A DNA stretch of 7,582 bases, from positions 1-7,582 of the forward strand of contig CANGZK010000055.1 of the NCBI GenBank assembly GCA_947458565.1, read 5' to 3'. Below the pieces are notes generated by a model. It had not been told where the DNA came from. It ran no database searches and saw nothing but the letters and a program-made list of their open reading frames with translations. This DNA is from Acidimicrobiaceae bacterium (GTDB lineage: Bacteria > Actinomycetota > Acidimicrobiia > Acidimicrobiales > Ilumatobacteraceae). Within the stretch, counting starts at the first letter, position 1. Each line of letters opens with the position of its first letter. Below, in pieces: positions 6,976-7,582 of this stretch. Made by a program: the position numbers and the translations under genes.

Positions 6976-7009
6976 GGTGTTGGTGAGCGCTGGAGCACCC
7001 ACCAACACC
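6976..7009 (-). terminator. Hairpin between the collagen-like gene and moeA, probable terminator
   Basis: GGTGTTGGTG (6976-6985) and CACCAACACC (7000-7009) are perfect 10-base inverted arms with a 14-base loop. They begin seven bases past the stop codon of the collagen-like gene. On the minus strand the stem is followed by TTCATGGTTTT, a poor, interrupted T-run, as is common in actinobacteria. The position favours termination of the collagen-like transcript. Since it ends 31 bases before the moeA start, it could instead act in the moeA leader. Confidence 0.6.
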
Positions 7010-7016
7010 AATCAAA

Positions 7017-7582
7017 TTATTTAGAAAGTACAACCGACATGCACTGATTGCCAATTGGCTTACATATTTTCAATTGACTAGGTGAAGGACTGACTGTGAC
7101 ATTCATTGTCGGATGGCTCAATCGAATCTGCGCGGCCATCGCCCTAGCTTGAACCATTGAATCTTTGACAGACGTTCCAGCCTTGCGATACGCAACTATC
7201 TTGGCACTTTTCGCCAATTTGAATTCATTTAAATTCTTGATCTTGCGCACTGATAATTTCGACAAACTTTGGCTACCAAGTTTGTATTCAAACACCAGGA
7301 CCACATCACCGGCAGGACCCTGTGCACCAGCAGCACCAGTAGCACCAGTAGCACCCTTCGCGCCATCAGCTCCATTCGTACCGTTCGTACCATCAATGCC
7401 GTTCGTGCCGTTCGTACCATTCGTACCATTCGTACCATTCGTACCATTCGTACCATTCGCACCAACGAGTGAAACGCCTGCTGGCCATACTCCCCCAGCT
7501 TTAGGACCAAAAATAGTGTTCGTCGTGGTGTTGATATAGAAATCACCATTCACACCATCTGTAAGGTCCACCGGGTTAGCAG
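7017..7582 (-). CDS. Collagen-like Gly-X-Y repeat protein, 5' end outside the window
   Basis: About 188 C-terminal residues of a longer protein. The frame is open to the right edge, reading ANP before the GTG at 7569-7571, so that GTG is probably an internal valine. Seen: a segment GVNGDFYINTTTNTIFGPKA, typical of the modules that precede collagen stretches in bacterial surface or tail-fibre-like proteins; then 17 uninterrupted Gly-X-Y triplets (7311-7463), mostly Gly-Thr-Asn in the first half and Gly-Ala-X in the second; then a 95-residue C-terminal domain. That domain contains AKIVAYRKAG, QARAMAAQIRL and two cysteines (CKPIGNQC) before the end. Such repeats form triple helices in other bacteria, and export is likely, but no signal peptide is visible because the N terminus is missing. 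The hairpin after the stop probably ends the transcript. Function is unknown. Confidence 0.85.
   Translation of the reverse strand, partial: ANPVDLTDGVNGDFYINTTTNTIFGPKAGGVWPAGVSLVGANGTNGTNGTNGTNGTNGTNGIDGTNGTNGADGAKGATGATGAAGAQGPAGDVVLVFEYKLGSQSLSKLSVRKIKNLNEFKLAKSAKIVAYRKAGTSVKDSMVQARAMAAQIRLSHPTMNVTVSPSPSQLKICKPIGNQCMSVVLSK
7375..7464. repeat. 9-base tandem repeat encoding Gly-Thr-Asn triplets
   Basis: Ten consecutive 9-base units. Five (7411-7455) are identical copies of TTCGTACCA (plus strand), flanked by units differing at one or more bases (for example TTCGTGCCG at 7402 and TTCGCACCA at 7456). Each unit codes one Gly-Thr-Asn on the minus strand, and one unit has become Gly-Ile-Asp. 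Unit gains or losses keep the frame. The identical core suggests recent expansion by slippage. Confidence 0.92.

Noticed and set aside
6945..6998. An upstream extension of moeA giving an N terminus MLQRSPTPSWFW
   Set aside because: The extra 18 codons translate one arm of the hairpin. The MIAIHDAQ start fits the MoeA family.
7375..7464. Possible CRISPR array from regular repeats
   Set aside because: The repeats are 9 bases, directly adjacent with no spacers, and keep a coding frame.
7165..7539. A 124-residue plus-strand frame rich in Pro-Phe-Val repeats opposite the collagen-like gene
   Set aside because: It is the antisense reading of the 9-base repeat. The minus frame gives Gly-X-Y triplets flanked by sensible domains and continues out of the window.

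Overview
The window looks like chromosomal DNA from an actinobacterium. By eye the GC content is about one half, there are GTG starts, several genes lack an obvious Shine-Dalgarno site, and the gene order is actinobacterial: gephyrin-like MoeA and molybdopterin genes beside a small three-helix membrane protein. A freshwater or marine Acidimicrobiia-type lineage is my best guess. That is an inference from composition and protein style, not from a marker gene.

Layout, left to right. (1) 1-430, minus strand: the N-terminal part of a PfkB-family (adenosine-kinase-like) kinase that runs off the left edge. (2) 443-460: a short inverted repeat in the 40-base divergent gap. (3) 471-1697, plus strand: a 12-helix MFS transporter, the only plus-strand gene. 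(4) 1698-3398, minus: a fatty-acyl-CoA synthetase whose stop codon directly abuts the MFS stop. (5) 3437-3509, minus: tRNA-Ala(CGC). (6) 3542-4084, minus: a 180-residue membrane protein resembling the actinobacterial Glp receptor (GlpR) family. (7) 4171-6944, minus: a compact molybdenum-cofactor operon in transcription order moeA/glp, moaA, moaC. (8) 6976-7009: a strong hairpin, probably the terminator of the next gene. (9) 7017-7582, minus: the C-terminal part of a collagen-like Gly-X-Y repeat protein that runs off the right edge.

How they fit together: MoaA and MoaC make cyclic pyranopterin monophosphate from GTP, and MoeA inserts molybdenum into molybdopterin. In Corynebacterium a MoeA homologue (Glp) has a second role: it binds FtsZ and a membrane receptor (GlpR) at the division site. 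Finding a GlpR-like protein just downstream of moeA-moaA-moaC is the most interesting aspect of the window. The remaining genes are ordinary metabolism (acyl-CoA synthetase, kinase, transporter) and a repeat-rich, presumably surface, protein. I see no CRISPR array, insertion sequence or prophage, and no gene-free stretch longer than 100 bases.
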